Assembly (NCBI GenBank): GCA_021780105.1
Contig: JAJXZJ010000014.1
Coordinates: 56,255 to 120,254, forward strand
Length of the DNA: 64,000 bases
Direction of reading: 5' to 3'
Origin: a bacterium
GTDB lineage: Bacteria > Verrucomicrobiota > Verrucomicrobiia > Limisphaerales > J093
Numbering within the stretch: the first letter of the stretch is position 1; each line of letters starts with the position of its first letter. A program made the translations under genes and the position numbers. The notes under the pieces were generated by a model that searched no databases, was not told where the DNA came from, and worked only from the letters and a program-made list of their open reading frames with translations. Below, one piece after another: positions 53,148-62,036 of this stretch.

Positions 53148-53175
53148 ATAGTATCACCACAACGGCGACTGTCAA
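53148..53175 (-). promoter_or_regulatory. Sigma-70-type promoter of the S46 peptidase gene
   Basis: Minus-strand TTGACA (53170-53175) and TACTAT (53148-53153), 16-bp spacing, in an AT-rich stretch. The predicted start of transcription is ~45 bases before the GTG at 53097. Confidence 0.6.
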
Positions 53176-53255
53176 AGAGTTTTTGTTCGCCGGCGAACCG
53201 GTGACGAACAGGTGCCAAATGAAAGTGGAAAGCGCTGGCTGAGAGGCTGTCTGAA

Positions 53256-53975
53256 TCACTGCAGCAACCAGAAGATCAGAGGGGCAAACAACAAACTGGG
53301 AAAATAGTCCGCCAGGGCCACCGGACGCAGTTTGAGCACCACCAGCGCCACGGTGAACACCAACATGCCATCGGTGGCGCAGATCGCGTTCACCACTCCC
53401 TGCTGTTCCAGCCAGGACGCCGCACCGCGCGCTGCGAGCCAGAGGGTCCCCTGGACGGCCAGCACGGGCAGCGCCGCCGCCAGCGCGCCCCAACCGAGGG
53501 TCCGCGCCAGGGCCATCGTCGTCAGCCCATCCAGCAACGCCTTCAACAACAACGGACGCACATCTCCGTTCAAGCCGTCCGGCAAGGCCCCCAACACCGC
53601 CAGCGGTTCCACGCAAAACAGGGTTGTGCAGGTGATAAAACCGTCGCTGAAGTTCCGCCGCCCCGCGGTCTGCGTCGCCGAGATCCGGCTTTTGGCGAAC
53701 CGGCCGAGGCCGTTCATTGAACGCTGGATGCCCAGCTTCCCGCCAACCAACCGTCCCAGCACAAGCGCCCCGAACACCGCGGCCAGCAGCGCCAGCCAGT
53801 GCGGCGGCGAGCCGTTGACCGCCCGCCAGACCATGCTCAGCCCGACAAAAACCATGAACGCGCCCAGCAACACCTTCACCCGTTGCTGGAGGTGGCCGGA
53901 CAACTCCCACCGCGTCGCCAGTCCCACGCTCCCCCCGGCGATGATCGCCGCCGCGTTCACGATGGTGCCAATCAC
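53256..53975 (-). CDS. DUF554 membrane protein
   Basis: 239 residues from GTG 53975. Typical opening MIGTIVNAAAIIAGGSVGL and SDGFITCTTLFCVEPLAVLG, GDVRPLLLKALLDGLTTMALA. Six to seven transmembrane segments. Sometimes called YdfK; proposed transporter-like role, unproven. Upstream (158 bp) of the S46 gene on the same strand, but that gene has its own promoter. Confidence 0.88.
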   Translation of the reverse strand: MIGTIVNAAAIIAGGSVGLATRWELSGHLQQRVKVLLGAFMVFVGLSMVWRAVNGSPPHWLALLAAVFGALVLGRLVGGKLGIQRSMNGLGRFAKSRISATQTAGRRNFSDGFITCTTLFCVEPLAVLGALPDGLNGDVRPLLLKALLDGLTTMALARTLGWGALAAALPVLAVQGTLWLAARGAASWLEQQGVVNAICATDGMLVFTVALVVLKLRPVALADYFPSLLFAPLIFWLLQ

Positions 53976-54125
53976 GTCGCCAGATTAAAGTTCACGCAAG
54001 TCAGTGGCAAGCAGCGGAAGCGTCCGCCCGGTTGCCGCGCGGGTGAGATTCGCTTGACGAACGACCGGAGAAACCGGCAATAAACGCAGCCGATTCGACA
54101 GAAAACCGGAATCACGGTATTGCGC

Positions 54126-55400
54126 ATGATTTGCCCCAGGTCCAGAGCAACAAGCTTCACGAGGTCAACGTGGCCGGCGGGCGCGGCGATGCTGTCCGGC
54201 TTTGCCTGGGCGGCTCTGGCAACCCTGATCTCAACCGCCACCGCGGCGGAGATCACGGCCACGGACCTGCATCCGGCGGTCGCGGATGTATCCTACGCCT
54301 ACGCGCTCAGCGGTCACGTCCAAGCCGGTTATGTTTCGATTCAGGGCAGCAGTCACGCCGCGCTTTGGGCCGGCACGGCTGACTCGTTCGTGGATTTGAA
54401 TCCCGCCGGCGCGGACTACTCCTACGCGCGGGCGGCCAGCGGTTCACAGCAAGCGGGTTACGCCTGGATTGACGGCGAGTGGCACGCGGCTTTGTGGGCC
54501 GGTGGCGCCGGCTCGTTCGTGGACCTGCAACCCGCCGGCACCAGCGATTCGCAGGTTCTGGCCATGACCGACAACCAGCAAGCCGGCATGGCAAAAACCA
54601 ACGGCGTCTGGCACGCCGCGCTCTGGGCCGGCAGCGCGGACTCGTTCGTGGACTTGAATCCAGCCGGCGCGGATTCCTCGCAAGCGTATGCGGTCGCCGG
54701 GAACCGGCAGGCCGGCATCGCCATCCTCAACGGTCTTCCGCACGCGGCCTTGTGGACCGGCAGCGCGGATTCGTTTGTGGACCTGCAACCCGCCGGCGCG
54801 AGCGGTTCCGCCGTGACAGCCATCACGGCTTCCTTGCAGGCGGGTTATGCCGGCATTGGCGGAACTCAGCACGCCGCGTTGTGGTCGGGCACGGCTGGTT
54901 CGTTCCTGGACCTGCATCCAACCACTGCCACCGATTCCGCAGCTTACGCCGCAGCCGGCCCGTGGCAGGCCGGCTCGGCCCGGCTCGCGGGCGTCAACCA
55001 CGCCGCGCTGTGGTCCGGCACGGCGGATTCATTCGTGGACCTGCAGGCCGCGCTCGGCGACGCCTACAGTTCGTCCGCCGCCCAAGGATTGTGGACCGAC
55101 GGCACCAACACGTTCGTGGCCGGCTACGCAACGACGGCCGACACGGGAAGTTACCACGCCATCTTGTGGGTGCTGACACCCAACGCCGGCGCGGTCGAAC
55201 TGACCGTCGTGTCCGGTGGCGGCGCGGTTACGGTTTCCTGGCCGTATCCGGCAACGGGCTTCGTGCTGGAATCGGAAAACCAGCTCAACCCTGCCGCGTG
55301 GCTGCCGGCGACGGAAACGCCGACGCTGACCAACGGGTATTGGGAAGTGACGGTGCCTGCCGACCAGCCGGCGCGGTGGTTTCGTCTGCGGTCGCCGTGA
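54126..55400 (+). CDS. Secreted tandem-repeat protein, predicted seven-bladed beta-propeller with C-terminal beta domain
   Basis: 424 residues from ATG 54126 (a TTG two codons earlier is possible). Hydrophobic export signal around 19-40. From residue 77 come five exact 43-residue repeats starting HAALW(A/S/T)G and ending QAG(Y/M/I/S)A...G, plus partial units on both sides, giving seven HA(A/I)LW elements. The N- and C-terminal partial units could close a seven-bladed ring. The last ~75 residues (VTVSWPYPATGFVLES ... WFRLRSP) match a C-terminal beta-sandwich frequent in secreted Verrucomicrobial proteins. Probable surface or secreted binding role; no catalytic motif. Confidence 0.75.
   Translation: MICPRSRATSFTRSTWPAGAAMLSGFAWAALATLISTATAAEITATDLHPAVADVSYAYALSGHVQAGYVSIQGSSHAALWAGTADSFVDLNPAGADYSYARAASGSQQAGYAWIDGEWHAALWAGGAGSFVDLQPAGTSDSQVLAMTDNQQAGMAKTNGVWHAALWAGSADSFVDLNPAGADSSQAYAVAGNRQAGIAILNGLPHAALWTGSADSFVDLQPAGASGSAVTAITASLQAGYAGIGGTQHAALWSGTAGSFLDLHPTTATDSAAYAAAGPWQAGSARLAGVNHAALWSGTADSFVDLQAALGDAYSSSAAQGLWTDGTNTFVAGYATTADTGSYHAILWVLTPNAGAVELTVVSGGGAVTVSWPYPATGFVLESENQLNPAAWLPATETPTLTNGYWEVTVPADQPARWFRLRSP
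54354..54998 (+). repeat. Five tandem 129-bp coding repeats
   Basis: Each unit encodes 43 residues beginning HAALW. Units keep exact length without indels, while sequence has diverged moderately, so this is an older amplification under structural constraint. Confidence 0.8.
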
Positions 55401-55421
55401 GCCACGCCACGGCGCACCGGC

Positions 55422-56849
55422 TCAGGCTGTGGCCGGCGTTCCCGCGGCTTCAACGATCGCATCTGCGCCACTGAAACCGATGATGCGAACGCGTGTGCCC
55501 GGAGGAATCATTTCCCCCTGCGTTACCACGTCGAGGAGATCGTCCCCAAATTGGGCCTTGCCGCCCGGCCGGAGCGGCGACTGCGCCACGCCTTCGGAGC
55601 CGACGAGGCCGGTGTGGGTTTGCGCCTGGGCTGCCACCGATGTCATGGCGCTCGCGCCCTGTGTCACCAGCGTGCCGTAGATCGGCGTGCGCGGCAACAG
55701 CCGCGCGAGGATCAGCAACGCCACCAGCGACCCGACCACGGCGTAGCCGAGTTCGCGCAACGGCAGGACCAGTTGCGGCAACGAAGGCACCGGCGGCATT
55801 CCTGGATACATGTCCACCATCGCCATGACCACCGTGATCAGCATCAAGACGGCGCCGGCCAGCCCCAGGACAACCGTGCCGGGAAAGACGAACAACTCCA
55901 GCGCCACCAGAATCAGTCCGAGCAGAAACAGCGCCGGCCACTCCAGTCCCGAAAGGCCCGCCACGTAGCTGCCAAAGAAATACAGAGCGAAGGCGCACAC
56001 GCCGGCGATGCCCGCCAGACCGAACCCGCCCAGTTTGAATTCCAGGTAGATCGCCGCCACGCCGATGACCAGCCAGAGCCAGTTCAACGCGTTGATCCAC
56101 GTCGCCAGCCGCTCCGCACCGGTGGGCCGGACTTCGATGCGTTCGGCGTCCGCGTAGCCGAGTTTCACCAGCAGCGCGTCCAGGCTCGCCACCGTGCCTT
56201 CGGACAGCAGCGATTTCGGCGGCGAGCCGTATTCCTTCTCGGCCTCGCGGTTGGTCAGGGTGAGAATCTTGCCTTTCGGATTCAACACTTTGCCGTCCAC
56301 GACCAGCTCCTTCTGTTTGTCAATCATCGCCTCGACCACATCCGGATTGTGACCGTTTTTTTCGGCGTAGGCCCGGAACTTGGCGGCGATGGCCGAGGTC
56401 ATCTTCACCTCCATCGTATCCGGCATCTGCTCCACGCCGGTGCCGCCGGGGGAAAGCATGATGGGTGCCGCCGCGCCGATGACGCTCTCCGGCGCCATGT
56501 AGATGTGCCGCGTGGCCACCGAGATGAACGCGCCGGCGGAATAGGCGTTGCGGTCCACGAACGTCACCGTCTCGCCTTTGAACTGGCTGATGATGTCAAT
56601 GATCTTCTCGGCCGAATCCACGCGGCCGCCGTTGGTTTCCATGTCCAGCACCAACAAATCGGCGTGCCTTTCCATGGCCTCCTTCACGCCCCGCCGGACG
56701 AGATACACCAACGGCGGCATGATGTCCTCCCGGATCGGCAGGATGACGACGCATCGCCGTCCCGACGCAGCCGGCGCCGTCGTGTCACCGGCGGGCGCAG
56801 CGAGACAGGCGAGGCACAGGCTCAAACAAACCACCCAACGGTTCCTCAT
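55422..56849 (-). CDS. NfeD-type membrane serine protease (ClpP-like plus NfeD domain)
   Basis: 475 residues from ATG 56849, which yields the signal peptide WVVCLSLCLACLAAPAG. The N-terminal half is a ClpP/SppA-fold domain: LVLDMETNGGRVDSA and Ser104 in RNAYSAGAFIS. The middle has ~4-5 transmembrane helices, and the C-terminal part is the OB-fold NfeD domain (GSEGVAQSPLRPGGKAQFG, PGTRVRIIGFSG). Members cleave membrane-associated proteins such as stomatin partners. No stomatin/SPFH gene is adjacent in the window. Confidence 0.88.
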   Translation of the reverse strand: MRNRWVVCLSLCLACLAAPAGDTTAPAASGRRCVVILPIREDIMPPLVYLVRRGVKEAMERHADLLVLDMETNGGRVDSAEKIIDIISQFKGETVTFVDRNAYSAGAFISVATRHIYMAPESVIGAAAPIMLSPGGTGVEQMPDTMEVKMTSAIAAKFRAYAEKNGHNPDVVEAMIDKQKELVVDGKVLNPKGKILTLTNREAEKEYGSPPKSLLSEGTVASLDALLVKLGYADAERIEVRPTGAERLATWINALNWLWLVIGVAAIYLEFKLGGFGLAGIAGVCAFALYFFGSYVAGLSGLEWPALFLLGLILVALELFVFPGTVVLGLAGAVLMLITVVMAMVDMYPGMPPVPSLPQLVLPLRELGYAVVGSLVALLILARLLPRTPIYGTLVTQGASAMTSVAAQAQTHTGLVGSEGVAQSPLRPGGKAQFGDDLLDVVTQGEMIPPGTRVRIIGFSGADAIVEAAGTPATA

Positions 56850-57368
56850 GTCGCGAGAATACGCCCGCGCGGCAACCGCCGCAAGACGCCCGTGGGCCTG
56901 ACCCGGTTTGATGGACACCGACCACCCGCGCCATGCGGAGCATTGTTTGGACGAAACGATGGCGGCGGCTGCTGGGTTGAACGGAACGTCACTGGTGCTC
57001 ATTGATGACACGCCGTGGGATTCCGGGGGATGGAAAGGAAAAGGGCGACTGGCGGTCCCTTGGCTTTTGGCGCACGGCTGGCGAATCATGAAGGCTGGCT
57101 ATCAAGTCCTGCTGGAACGCGCTGGATAGCCAAAAAATGGAAACAACGAAGGCAGGACGCGGCACCGCAACAGACCCCGAAGGCGCGAATGGCGGATGTT
57201 GGCATTGAAAGGCTGAGCAATCGTCAACGGCCCGCGGCAAGGACATGAGCGGCGCGCCTTGCGGGGATTGTGGCAGGAACGTCAGTTGCCCGACGTTTCT
57301 GCGCGCGCCGCCGGATTCGCCGTGCCTTTTGCCTTTCGCCATTCCCCGTCAACTGATAGCGTGCCGGC
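56850..57368. other. 519-bp stretch between NfeD and proC
   Basis: Contains only a short open frame that looks like a gene remnant (56911-57129). The remaining ~240 bases before proC show no gene. Confidence 0.4.
56911..57129 (+). pseudogene. Possible C-terminal remnant of a methyltransferase-like gene, 72 residues
   Basis: ATG 56911 to stop 57129, with an in-frame stop just upstream at 56899-56901. The segment LVLIDDTPWDSGGWKGKGRL ... PWLLAHGWRIMKAGYQVLL reads like real protein and recalls the tail of some class I SAM methyltransferases, but the rest of such a gene is absent. Could also be an intact small protein of unknown role. Confidence 0.3.
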
Positions 57369-58184
57369 ATGTCACGCGGCTTGTCCATCGGCTTTGTCGG
57401 CGCAGGCAAAATGGCCTCCGCGCTGGCGGAAGGTTTTCTTCGCACCGGTCTGGTAACGCCCGACCGGCTCGTCGCCAATGATGTTGCCGAGGCGGCGCGA
57501 ACCGCCTTTGCCAGCGCCACCAAGGCGAAAGTCGTTGCCACCAATACCGCCGTCGCGCAGGCCGCAACCGTGCTGATTCTGGCCGTCAAACCCGACGCCG
57601 TGCCCGTGGCGCTGGCGGAATTGCGGCCGGCCCTGACCCCGGCGCATCTGGTCATCTCCATCGCCGCCGGCGTGACGCTTGCCAAACTGGAAGCCGCGTT
57701 GCCGCCCGGCACGCGCGTCATCCGCGTCATGCCGAACACGCCGGCGCTCGTCGGCGCCGGAGCCTGCGCCTTTGCGCTGGGACAAGCGGCAACCCGCGAC
57801 GACGCGGCATTGGCGCAACAACTGTTGTCCGCCGTCGGCGTTGCCTTCGAGGTGAAGGAAAAAGTGCTCGATGCTGTGACCGGTTTGAGCGGCAGCGGGC
57901 CGGCCTACGGCTTTCTGATGATCGAGGCGTTGAGCGACGGCGGCGTGGCCGCCGGCCTGCCACGCGACATCGCGACGAAACTGGCAGCGCAAACCCTCGC
58001 CGGCGCGGCGCGCATGGTGTTGGAAACCGGCCTGCATCCGGGCGCCTTGAAGGACAACGTCGCCAGCCCTGGCGGCACCACCATCGAAGGCCTTCACGAA
58101 CTGGAGAAAGCCGGCGTGCGCGGCGCGTTGATGAACGCCGTCCGCGCGGCCGCCGAGCGGTCGAAGCAACTTGGGCAAACCTGA
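57369..58184 (+). CDS. proC: Pyrroline-5-carboxylate reductase
   Basis: 271 residues. NADPH-binding IGFVGAGKMASALAEGFL at the N-terminus, VKPDAV, RVMPNTPALVGAGA and the C-terminal DNVASPGGTTIEGLHELE signature with the dimer-forming helix. Last step of proline synthesis. It sits immediately before a membrane permease gene (6 bp), so co-transcription is likely. It is not linked to the hydroxyproline operon 45 kb away. Confidence 0.95.
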   Translation: MSRGLSIGFVGAGKMASALAEGFLRTGLVTPDRLVANDVAEAARTAFASATKAKVVATNTAVAQAATVLILAVKPDAVPVALAELRPALTPAHLVISIAAGVTLAKLEAALPPGTRVIRVMPNTPALVGAGACAFALGQAATRDDAALAQQLLSAVGVAFEVKEKVLDAVTGLSGSGPAYGFLMIEALSDGGVAAGLPRDIATKLAAQTLAGAARMVLETGLHPGALKDNVASPGGTTIEGLHELEKAGVRGALMNAVRAAAERSKQLGQT

Positions 58185-58190
58185 GCAACG

Positions 58191-59486
58191 ATGCCTTTTC
58201 CCTCCCCATCGGAGAAGCAGGCGCGAGTGATCTGGCTGGCGGCCAGCGGCGTGGCGCTGGCGATTCTTGTCGCCCTCGTCGTCGGCTTGATCTGGGGCCT
58301 GGGCAAGGTGCTCGACGTGCTGTCGCCAGTGTTGTGGCCGCTGGCGGTGGCGGGCGTCATCGCCTACCTGCTGGATCCGGTGGTGGATTTCCTGGAGCGC
58401 AAAGGCAGCCCGCGGTCGCGCGCGATCATGGTCGTCTTCGCCACCGCGTTGTTCATCGTCGCCGGACTGGCGGCGAGCATCGTGCCCCAGCTCGTCAGTG
58501 AGACACAGCAACTCGTGGAGAAGGTTCCCGCCTACACGGTGAGGCTGGAACAACGCGTGGCCAACTGGATCAATCACAACCAGACGCCGTTTCGCCGATT
58601 CCTCGGCCCCCTGCCCTTTTGGCGAGCCACGAATGAAGTGGCGACGACCAATCAGCCCGCCGACGAAACCATCACCAACGTGGTGCCGGCGCCGAAGGAC
58701 CAGTCGAATTCGCTTCTCAGCCAGGCGCTCCAAAGCGGCTCGTTGCAGACCGCAGGCGGCTGGCTGGCGAAGGCGCTGCCGAAGATCGGCGCCTGGCTGT
58801 TTGGGCAGATGGGCAAGGTGGCGTCGTGGTTCGGCGTCCTGGCGGGACTGGCGCTGGTGCCGATCTATGCCTTTTATTTCCTGCTGGAAAAACATGGAAT
58901 CCAGAAGCGCTGGACAACCTACCTGCCGGTGACCGATTCCTCGTTCAAGGACGAGCTGGTCTTCGTGCTGCAATCCATCAACGACTACCTGATCGCCTTC
59001 TTTCGCGGCCAGGTGCTGGTGGCCATTTGCGACGGCGTGCTTTACACGATCGGCTTCAGTTTGATCGGCCTGCCCTACGCCCTGCTGCTGGGCGTGGTGG
59101 CAATCGGGTTGACCATGATTCCGTTCCTCGGCGCGATTCTGACCTGCGCCACCGCGCTGGTCATTGCGCTGGTTCAATACGGCGACTGGCTGCACCCGCT
59201 GCTGGTGCTGGCGGTCTTCGGAATCGTGCAGGCGCTGGAGGGGCTGGTGATCTCGCCGCGGATCATGGGCGAGCGTGTCGGACTGCATCCGCTGGCCATC
59301 ATCGTCGCGCTGATGGTGGGAACGAATCTGTTCGGCGGGATTCTGGGCGGCATTCTCGCCATCCCGCTGGCGGCGGCGCTGCGGGTCATTTTATTCCGCT
59401 ACATCTGGAAACGACCGGACACGCCTCCCGCCACGCCATCGTCTCCGGTCCCGCGCAAGCGCCCGGATCAGGCTCCGGTGGGTTAA
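58191..59486 (+). CDS. AI-2E family (PerM/TqsA-like) membrane permease
   Basis: 431 residues, about eight transmembrane segments with a long insert around 130-190 rich in polar residues. Family signatures: DVLSPVLWPLAVAGVIAYLL near the start and the C-terminal GPRIMGERVGLHPLA-like motif (SPRIMGERVGLHPLAI). Members export AI-2 or act as Na+/H+ antiporters; substrate here is not known. Its stop overlaps the stop of the convergent HAD gene. Confidence 0.88.
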   Translation: MPFPSPSEKQARVIWLAASGVALAILVALVVGLIWGLGKVLDVLSPVLWPLAVAGVIAYLLDPVVDFLERKGSPRSRAIMVVFATALFIVAGLAASIVPQLVSETQQLVEKVPAYTVRLEQRVANWINHNQTPFRRFLGPLPFWRATNEVATTNQPADETITNVVPAPKDQSNSLLSQALQSGSLQTAGGWLAKALPKIGAWLFGQMGKVASWFGVLAGLALVPIYAFYFLLEKHGIQKRWTTYLPVTDSSFKDELVFVLQSINDYLIAFFRGQVLVAICDGVLYTIGFSLIGLPYALLLGVVAIGLTMIPFLGAILTCATALVIALVQYGDWLHPLLVLAVFGIVQALEGLVISPRIMGERVGLHPLAIIVALMVGTNLFGGILGGILAIPLAAALRVILFRYIWKRPDTPPATPSSPVPRKRPDQAPVG

Positions 59487-60076
59487 TCATCGTCGTCCGC
59501 CAGCAATTCCCGCACGTCCACGGCCTCCATGCCCGCGGCACGAATGGCTTGAATTCCCAAATCCGTGTCCTCGTAGGCGCGACAGAACCGCGGCTCGACG
59601 CCAATGCGCCGGGCCGCTTCGAGGAAAATATCCGGCGCCGGTTTCTGGTTTGCCACGTCCTCGCTGGTGACAATGGCGGTGAACAGCGACCGGATGCCAA
59701 GGTGTTCCAGCACTTGTTCGATGATGCGGTGCGTGCCGCCGGAAGCGACCGCCATCGGCCGGCGGCCGTGGTTCGTCCGGACGATGCCGACAATGGCGTT
59801 GATCGGCTCCACCTGCTGGATCAGCGGCCGGTATTCGATCTCTTTTTCCCGCGCAATGGCCAGCGCATCCAGCGGCATCCCTTGTTCGTGGCTGAGGGCT
59901 TTGACGATGTCCCGCGACGGCACGCCACCGAGGGAATAAAAACGCTCCTCCGTGAACTCGAAACCGTGCCGCGCCGCCACCGCCTGCCAGGCACGCCAGT
60001 GCAGCGGCATGCTGTCCGCCAGGGTGCCGTCGCAGTCAAAAACGAGTCCTCGAATGTGTGCCGGAATCAAATCCAT
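59483..60076 (-). CDS. HAD-superfamily hydrolase, beta-phosphoglucomutase-like
   Basis: 197 residues. HAD motif I LVFDCDGTLADSMPLH, motif II AVASGG, motif III Lys in NQKPAPDIFLEAA and motif IV YEDTDLGIQA. The second motif-I Asp (DCDGT) supports phosphohydrolase or phosphomutase. Resembles the YqaB/fructose-1-phosphatase group. 21 bp downstream of prfA on the same strand. Confidence 0.88.
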   Translation of the reverse strand: MDLIPAHIRGLVFDCDGTLADSMPLHWRAWQAVAARHGFEFTEERFYSLGGVPSRDIVKALSHEQGMPLDALAIAREKEIEYRPLIQQVEPINAIVGIVRTNHGRRPMAVASGGTHRIIEQVLEHLGIRSLFTAIVTSEDVANQKPAPDIFLEAARRIGVEPRFCRAYEDTDLGIQAIRAAGMEAVDVRELLADDDD

Positions 60077-60097
60077 AACGATGTTGGGGCGGAACGA

Positions 60098-61174
60098 TCA
60101 AACCTGCAATGCTGCCAGGCGCTGCTCCAGATCATCCGCCATCAGCGGCTCAATCAGGCAGTCCAGATCGCCGTCCATCACGGACGGCAGATTGAACACG
60201 CTGAATTCGATGCGGTGGTCGGTGACGCGGTTCTGCGGAAAATTGTAGGTCCGGATTTTTTCGTTGCGCTCGCCGGTGCCCACCTGCGCCCGGCGTTGGG
60301 CGGCGTATTTCGCGTTTTCCTCCGCCACCTTCCGGTCCAGCAACCGCGAGCGGAGCACCTTCATGGCCTTCGCCTTGTTCTTCTGCTGCGACCGCTCGTC
60401 GGCGCAGCGCACGATCAGGCCGCTGGGCTTGTGAACGATTTGCACCGCCGAGTCCGTCGTGTTCACCCCCTGGCCGCCGGGACCGGACGCGCGGCAAACG
60501 GTGATCTCCAGATCCTCCGTTTTCACTTCGATGTCCACATCCTCCGCCTCCGGCAGCACCGCCACGGTCGCGGTGCTCGTGTGGATGCGGCCCTGCGCCT
60601 CGGTGGCGGGCACGCGCTGGACCCGGTGAACGCCGCTTTCGTATTTCAGGCGCTTGAAAACGTCCGTGCCGGTAACGCTGAACACAACTTCCTTGAACCC
60701 GCCCAGGTCGGAAGGGCTGGAATCCATCGTCTCCACCTTCCAACCACGCGTTTCGGCATAGCGCGTCAACATCCGGTAAAGGTCGGCGGCGAACAGGGCC
60801 GACTCCGAGCCGCCGGCGCCGGCGCGGATTTCGATGATCGTGTTGCGCGAGTCCGCGGGATCAGGCGGCAGAATGCCGGCCTGCACACGACGTTCGAGCC
60901 GCGACACCTCCGCTTCGAGCCGCGCGGCCTCGTCGCGGGCGAGCTGGAGCAGTTCCGGGTCGGTTTCCGTGGCGGCCAGCGTGCGGCTCCCCGCCAGTTC
61001 GCCGACGGCCTTCCGGTAGGTCTGGCCATCGGCCACGAGTTCCTTCAGCCGGGCGTATTCCCTCCCCATTTCCTGCGCCTTGGCGGCGTTGCCGAAAACC
61101 TTCGGATCGCTCAACGCCGCCTCGACCTCGTCCAACCGCTGGGCGAACCTTTCAATGTAAGGCGTCAAATCCAT
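60098..61174 (-). CDS. prfA: Peptide chain release factor 1
   Basis: 358 residues from ATG 61174. The stop-codon-reading tripeptide is PAT (189-191 in QRVPATEAQGRIHTS), which defines RF1 (UAA/UAG), and the catalytic GGQ is at 233-235 in SGPGGQGVNTTDSA. All regions are full-length. Preceded by rpmE, a conserved gene order, but a strong intrinsic terminator lies between them. Confidence 0.96.
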   Translation of the reverse strand: MDLTPYIERFAQRLDEVEAALSDPKVFGNAAKAQEMGREYARLKELVADGQTYRKAVGELAGSRTLAATETDPELLQLARDEAARLEAEVSRLERRVQAGILPPDPADSRNTIIEIRAGAGGSESALFAADLYRMLTRYAETRGWKVETMDSSPSDLGGFKEVVFSVTGTDVFKRLKYESGVHRVQRVPATEAQGRIHTSTATVAVLPEAEDVDIEVKTEDLEITVCRASGPGGQGVNTTDSAVQIVHKPSGLIVRCADERSQQKNKAKAMKVLRSRLLDRKVAEENAKYAAQRRAQVGTGERNEKIRTYNFPQNRVTDHRIEFSVFNLPSVMDGDLDCLIEPLMADDLEQRLAALQV

Positions 61175-61182
61175 GCCACGGG

Positions 61183-61225
61183 AAAAAGCGTCCGCCCGCC
61201 CGGCGCAAAAAGCCGGGCGGGCGGA
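61183..61225 (-). terminator. Strong intrinsic terminator of rpmE
   Basis: Perfect 14-bp stem TCCGCCCGCCCGGC (61191-61204) / GCCGGGCGGGCGGA (61212-61225), loop GCAAAAA, followed on the minus strand by five Ts (complement of 61183-61187). It ends only nine bases before the prfA start. Confidence 0.88.
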
Positions 61226-61238
61226 TGGGCAGGGAAAG

Positions 61239-61490
61239 CTACTTCTTCCGTTTCTTGCCGGCGAGGGCCGCCTGGGCAGCCTGCGCCGCCTGGGTCTTGA
61301 CCATGCGCTGCTGGAATTTGTCCACGCGACCGGCCGTGTCCACAAACTTCTGCTGGCCGGTGTAAAACGGATGGCAGGCGTTGCAGATGCCCACCACGAT
61401 CACGGGCCGCGTCGAGCGGGTCTTGAACGTGTTGCCGCACGCGCAACGGACTTCCGCTTCCTGGTATTTCGGATGGATGTCAGCCTTCAT
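61239..61490 (-). CDS. rpmE: Ribosomal protein bL31, zinc-binding type
   Basis: 83 residues from ATG 61490. [20 protein letters not shown] and [13 protein letters not shown] give four cysteines (16, 18, 36, 39), so it is the zinc-binding C+ form. The extra C-terminal Ala/Gln/Lys tail ([13 protein letters not shown]) is longer than in E. coli. A promoter-like pair lies just upstream. Confidence 0.95.
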   Translation of the reverse strand: MKADIHPKYQEAEVRCACGNTFKTRSTRPVIVVGICNACHPFYTGQQKFVDTAGRVDKFQQRMVKTQAAQAAQAALAGKKRKK

Positions 61491-61503
61491 ACAAAGGGGC
61501 GTT

Positions 61504-61531
61504 AAGGTATCAGCCGGCACGGGATTGACAA
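61504..61531 (-). promoter_or_regulatory. Possible rpmE promoter
   Basis: Minus-strand TTGTCA (61526-61531) and TACCTT (61504-61509), 16-bp spacing, 14 bases before the ATG. The -10 box is weak and the leader would be very short. Confidence 0.3.
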
Positions 61532-61565
61532 GTGGTAATTTCGCAGCCCAGCAATTGGTAGCGTT

Positions 61566-62036
61566 TCAGCGGAACACCCAGCACCGGTAGCAGGCGAAGT
61601 TCCAGAGCAGGCCGGCGCCCACCGCCGCCGCCTTGACGGTGTTGCGCGCCACCGCGTCCTCGCTCCAGCCGCGGGCCCACCGGCATGGCCGCGCCCGTCG
61701 TGCCACCCACCGCACCGGCGCCCGCCACCATCGGCTCAGGCCGTGGATCACCAGGTTTTGCAGGCCGTAGGACGACGCGGCCGTCACCAGCACAAACTTC
61801 ATCGCCTGTCCCACCACGCCCGCACTTCCCGCCGGGTGAAACACCCAGCGTCCGTTCACCGTGAAGCTGAAGCTCATCGCCACCGTGCAGGACACCACGT
61901 TCGCCGCCACCCGGCCCCAGCCTGGCGGCCGGCGCGTCAGCAGGTTGTACACCGTGAAGTCCAGCCCCGTCGTCAGCGCCCCCACCACCAGGAACCCGCC
62001 GAACTGGCCGACCAGACTGCTCCAGGCGCCGCTCAT
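61566..62036 (-). CDS. GtrA-like flippase family membrane protein
   Basis: 156 residues from ATG 62036. Four transmembrane helices with the GtrA pattern: [60 protein letters not shown] and [17 protein letters not shown]. GtrA proteins help move polyprenyl-phosphate-linked sugars across the membrane. An unusual basic insert ([20 protein letters not shown]) lies before the last helix. The start overlaps the pseudopilin stop (ATGA). Confidence 0.85.
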   Translation of the reverse strand: MSGAWSSLVGQFGGFLVVGALTTGLDFTVYNLLTRRPPGWGRVAANVVSCTVAMSFSFTVNGRWVFHPAGSAGVVGQAMKFVLVTAASSYGLQNLVIHGLSRWWRAPVRWVARRARPCRWARGWSEDAVARNTVKAAAVGAGLLWNFACYRCWVFR

